Positions 6,962-8,455 of a stretch of DNA of 8,455 bases are shown piece after piece. The DNA comes from UBA9662 sp002729415 (GTDB taxonomy: Bacteria > Poribacteria > WGA-4E > UBA9662): the NCBI GenBank assembly GCA_002729415.1, contig PBXZ01000223.1:1-8455 (forward strand), written 5' to 3'. A model generated the notes under the pieces. That model had not been told where the DNA came from. It was given only the letters and a program-made list of their open reading frames with translations, and did no database searches. The stretch's first letter is position 1. The number at the start of each line of letters is the position of its first letter. Both the position numbers and the translations under genes were made by a program.

Positions 6962-8455
6962 ATGCGTTTAATTGCTCTCATTCTAATCCTTNTCGCAGTG
7001 GCNGGATTTGTTGGCTTCTTTGCCTTACAGCAATTCGCCAACGCCTTAATTGTTTCATTGNCTATCGCGTNTTCTATCAGTGTNGCGTTCATCGCTGCTG
7101 TTATCCGCTACAAGAAACCTAAGGCGGATGTGGCCTTGGTTAGAACAGGAGGGCGCGGATATAAGATCAATATCACTGGCGGGTTATGGTTGAACACTAT
7201 TATCCACGAAGTTAGGGAAGTATCACTCAACACCATGCGACTTGAGATACTTCGTGAAGGGCAAGATGCGTTTATTACCGCTGACTTCAACCGTGCGGAC
7301 GTTGAGGCTGTTTTCTATCTTCAGGTTCAACCANTGGANGAAGATATTTTACGGGCTGCTCAATCNCTTGGTGATAAGAATATGACGCCAGAAACCATNN
7401 NGGAATTGATTGAACAGAAGCTTGAAGGTGCTTTGAGAAGTGTNGCTGCNGAGAGTGATATTGAGGAATTATTGCAAAAAAGAGAAGAATTTGCTGACAA
7501 AGTCCAANAAGCNGTTGGTGTTAACCTGCAAATNGAAAATGGACTTAANCTTGAATCAGTGTCTATAATCCGAGTTGACCAAACACCAATTGACACATTG
7601 GATNNGGANAACCGTTTTGATGCAATTGGNATNCGGACAATTACTGAAATTACTGCNGANCAAGCTCGTGAGAAAGAAAGAATCNTTCAGGANAANGAAG
7701 TAGCNATCGTNCAAATTGATGTTGAAGCGCAAATTCTNAAGCTGGAAGCTGAGCAGGATCAAGCTTGGGCTGAATCTGACCAGCAGAAGAATATAGCCAT
7801 TTACGCCGCTGAGCGTGAGGCAGACACACTCCAATTTCAGTTTGAAATGGAACAGAGTGTCCAAGAGCGTGAATTTTTAATGAAGCAAGAAGTCGAGAAG
7901 GCAAGAGTNGCNCAGGAACAGGCTGTTCAGGAACGAGAGATTGAAGCTNTGCAAATGGTTGANACNGCTAAGNTTGAACAGGAACAAGTNGTAGCTGAAC
8001 GCGAAATTGAAAAGAACTTGGTTGTTGAAACAAAACAAATTGAACAGACCAGNAAGGTTCAAATTACCGAACTTGAAGCTAATCTNGCCGTCTCNATGGA
8101 ACGTATCGAAATGGAACAAGAAGTTGAAGTTCGTGAGCAGGAGAAACTGCTNGAGATCGAACGAGCCAAACTANCTATGGAAGAGGGNGTANGTCTTAGA
8201 GATNTCGAAAAGACACTGGTCATCGAAACAGCCAAGATTGCCCAGGAACAGCAGGTCCAGCAACGTGATATCGAGAAGAATCTAGTGGTTGAAACGGCGC
8301 AGATTGGCCAGGAACGGCAAGTGTCGCTAACTGAGATTGAGAAGACACAGACGGTAGAGGTAGCCAAGCTGTCACAGGAAGAAGTAGTTGGTATGCGTGA
8401 GCAGGAGAAACTGTTGGAGATCGAACGAGCCAAACTAACTATGGAAGAGGGTGTA
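6962..8455 (+). CDS. YqiK/flotillin-type SPFH membrane protein with a 22-residue-repeat coiled coil (3' end cut)
   Basis: An open frame of 498 codons runs from ATG 6962 to the window end with no certain stop. Hydrophobic segments at about residues 3-22 and 26-48 form a membrane anchor or hairpin, followed by the basic RYKKPK. An SPFH/Band-7 domain spans about residues 50-215: ADVALVRTGG, TMRLEILREGQDAFIT, FNRADVEAVFYLQV, AAQSLGDK, ALRSVAAE, ENGL and VSIIRVDQT. These phrases are characteristic of the flotillin/YqiK group (COG2268), which assembles oligomeric membrane scaffolds linked to lipid microdomains and envelope stress. From about residue 225 the chain is charged and helical. Residues 301-498 are nine consecutive 22-residue units rich in Glu, Gln, Val and Ile, a coiled coil well beyond the usual short EA-repeat tail. 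About 45 bases are N without breaking the frame. NfeD-like partners, common beside flotillins, are not in view; instead two crystallin fusion genes precede it. Family call is firm; role of the long coil unknown. Confidence 0.93.
   Translation, partial: MRLIALILILXAVXGFVGFFALQQFANALIVSLXIAXSISXAFIAAVIRYKKPKADVALVRTGGRGYKINITGGLWLNTIIHEVREVSLNTMRLEILREGQDAFITADFNRADVEAVFYLQVQPXXEDILRAAQXLGDKNMTPETXXELIEQKLEGALRSXAXESDIEELLQKREEFADKVQXXVGVNLQXENGLXLESVSIIRVDQTPIDTLDXXNRFDAIXXRTITEITXXQAREKERIXQXXEVXIXQIDVEAQIXKLEAEQDQAWAESDQQKNIAIYAAEREADTLQFQFEMEQSVQEREFLMKQEVEKARXXQEQAVQEREIEAXQMVXXAKXEQEQXVAEREIEKNLVVETKQIEQTXKVQITELEANXAVXMERIEMEQEVEVREQEKLXEIERAKLXMEEXVXLRDXEKTLVIETAKIAQEQQVQQRDIEKNLVVETAQIGQERQVSLTEIEKTQTVEVAKLSQEEVVGMREQEKLLEIERAKLTMEEGV
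8132..8191 (+). repeat. 60-nt near-identical repeat, copy 1 of the 264-nt higher-order period
   Basis: This block, encoding REQEKLLEIERAKLxMEEGV, recurs at 8396-8455, exactly 264 nt (88 codons, four units) downstream. Of 57 unambiguous positions 56 are identical. Neighbouring units also pair at the same offset (7997 onwards with 8261 onwards, IEKNLVVET), but with many silent differences, so the 60-nt block is unusually well preserved. Confidence 0.9.
8396..8455 (+). repeat. 60-nt near-identical repeat, copy 2, ending at the window edge
   Basis: Second copy of the block at 8132-8191. The window stops at the very base where this copy ends. That is what one expects if the assembly could not be extended through a longer repeat array. 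Confidence 0.9.

Larger units (their letters stand above)
7862..8455 (+). repeat. Tandem array of nine 66-nt (22-residue) coding units in the flotillin coiled coil
   Basis: Unit starts are at 7862, 7928, 7994, 8060, 8126, 8192, 8258, 8324 and 8390, and the ninth ends exactly at the window edge. Conserved positions within a unit are R-[ED] at 3-4 (not all units), E at 6, K or A at 7, E at 12 (most units), Q or M-E near 18-19, and V at 22. Core phrases are IEKNLVVET and EKLLEIERAKL. Twenty-two equals two hendecads (11+11), which suits a straight or slightly right-handed coiled coil. The stretch just before (about 7796-7861) may be a tenth, degraded unit. Confidence 0.85.

Noticed and set aside
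7556..8433. Several minus-strand open frames opposite the flotillin coil
   Set aside because: They arise from the low-complexity Glu/Gln-rich repeat read backwards (Ser/Phe/Leu-rich products) and have no ribosome sites or recognisable domains.
8132..8455. Direct repeats resembling a CRISPR or other non-coding array
   Set aside because: The repeats are in frame, periodic at 66 nt and protein-coding, with variation at silent positions; there are no unique spacers.

Overview
The window looks like part of an uncultured bacterial genome (draft, single-cell or metagenomic assembly). MutS is of ordinary bacterial type. Promoters are sigma70-like, Shine-Dalgarno sites are mostly good, genes are tightly packed and GC looks moderate by eye. 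The lineage cannot be fixed from sequence reading alone; a candidate-phylum bacterium is a guess. No mobile elements, RNA genes or CRISPR arrays were seen.

Layout. Left part, minus strand: a multi-pass membrane protein of the lysylphosphatidylglycerol-synthase-TM (UPF0104) family (complement 162..1142), followed downstream by the first 35 codons of another minus-strand gene cut by the window edge (complement 1..107). A divergent intergenic region (1143-1250) holds two opposed promoters: one for the membrane protein, apparently giving a leaderless mRNA, and one for mutS. mutS (1251..3932) is full length.

After a 153-nt spacer with a good sigma70-type promoter comes an apparent operon of three codirectional genes, running off the right edge. 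(i) A protein with two beta/gamma-crystallin domains (four Greek-key motifs) fused to a DUF1349-like concanavalin-fold domain (4086..5471). (ii) A paralogue with the same crystallin front end fused to a ThuA/class-I-glutamine-amidotransferase-like domain (5496..6935, with a probable frameshift near its end). (iii) A YqiK/flotillin-type SPFH membrane protein (6962 to the edge, no stop). Its C-terminal coiled coil is a regular array of 22-residue units with an 88-residue (264-nt) higher-order period.

The most unusual content is this three-gene cluster. Two cytosolic-looking crystallin fusions that differ only in the C-terminal module sit beside a flotillin with a large, recently expanded coiled coil. 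A membrane-scaffold or envelope-stress assembly in which the crystallin proteins dock on the flotillin is an inference from context; nothing in the sequence proves it.

Sequence quality matters here. Dozens of N positions fall between about 6280 and 8215, against a single N before that. About two thirds are at third codon positions, which looks more like collapsed strain or paralogue polymorphism than random error. The window ends inside a 60-nt near-perfect repeat, so the flotillin array is probably longer than shown.
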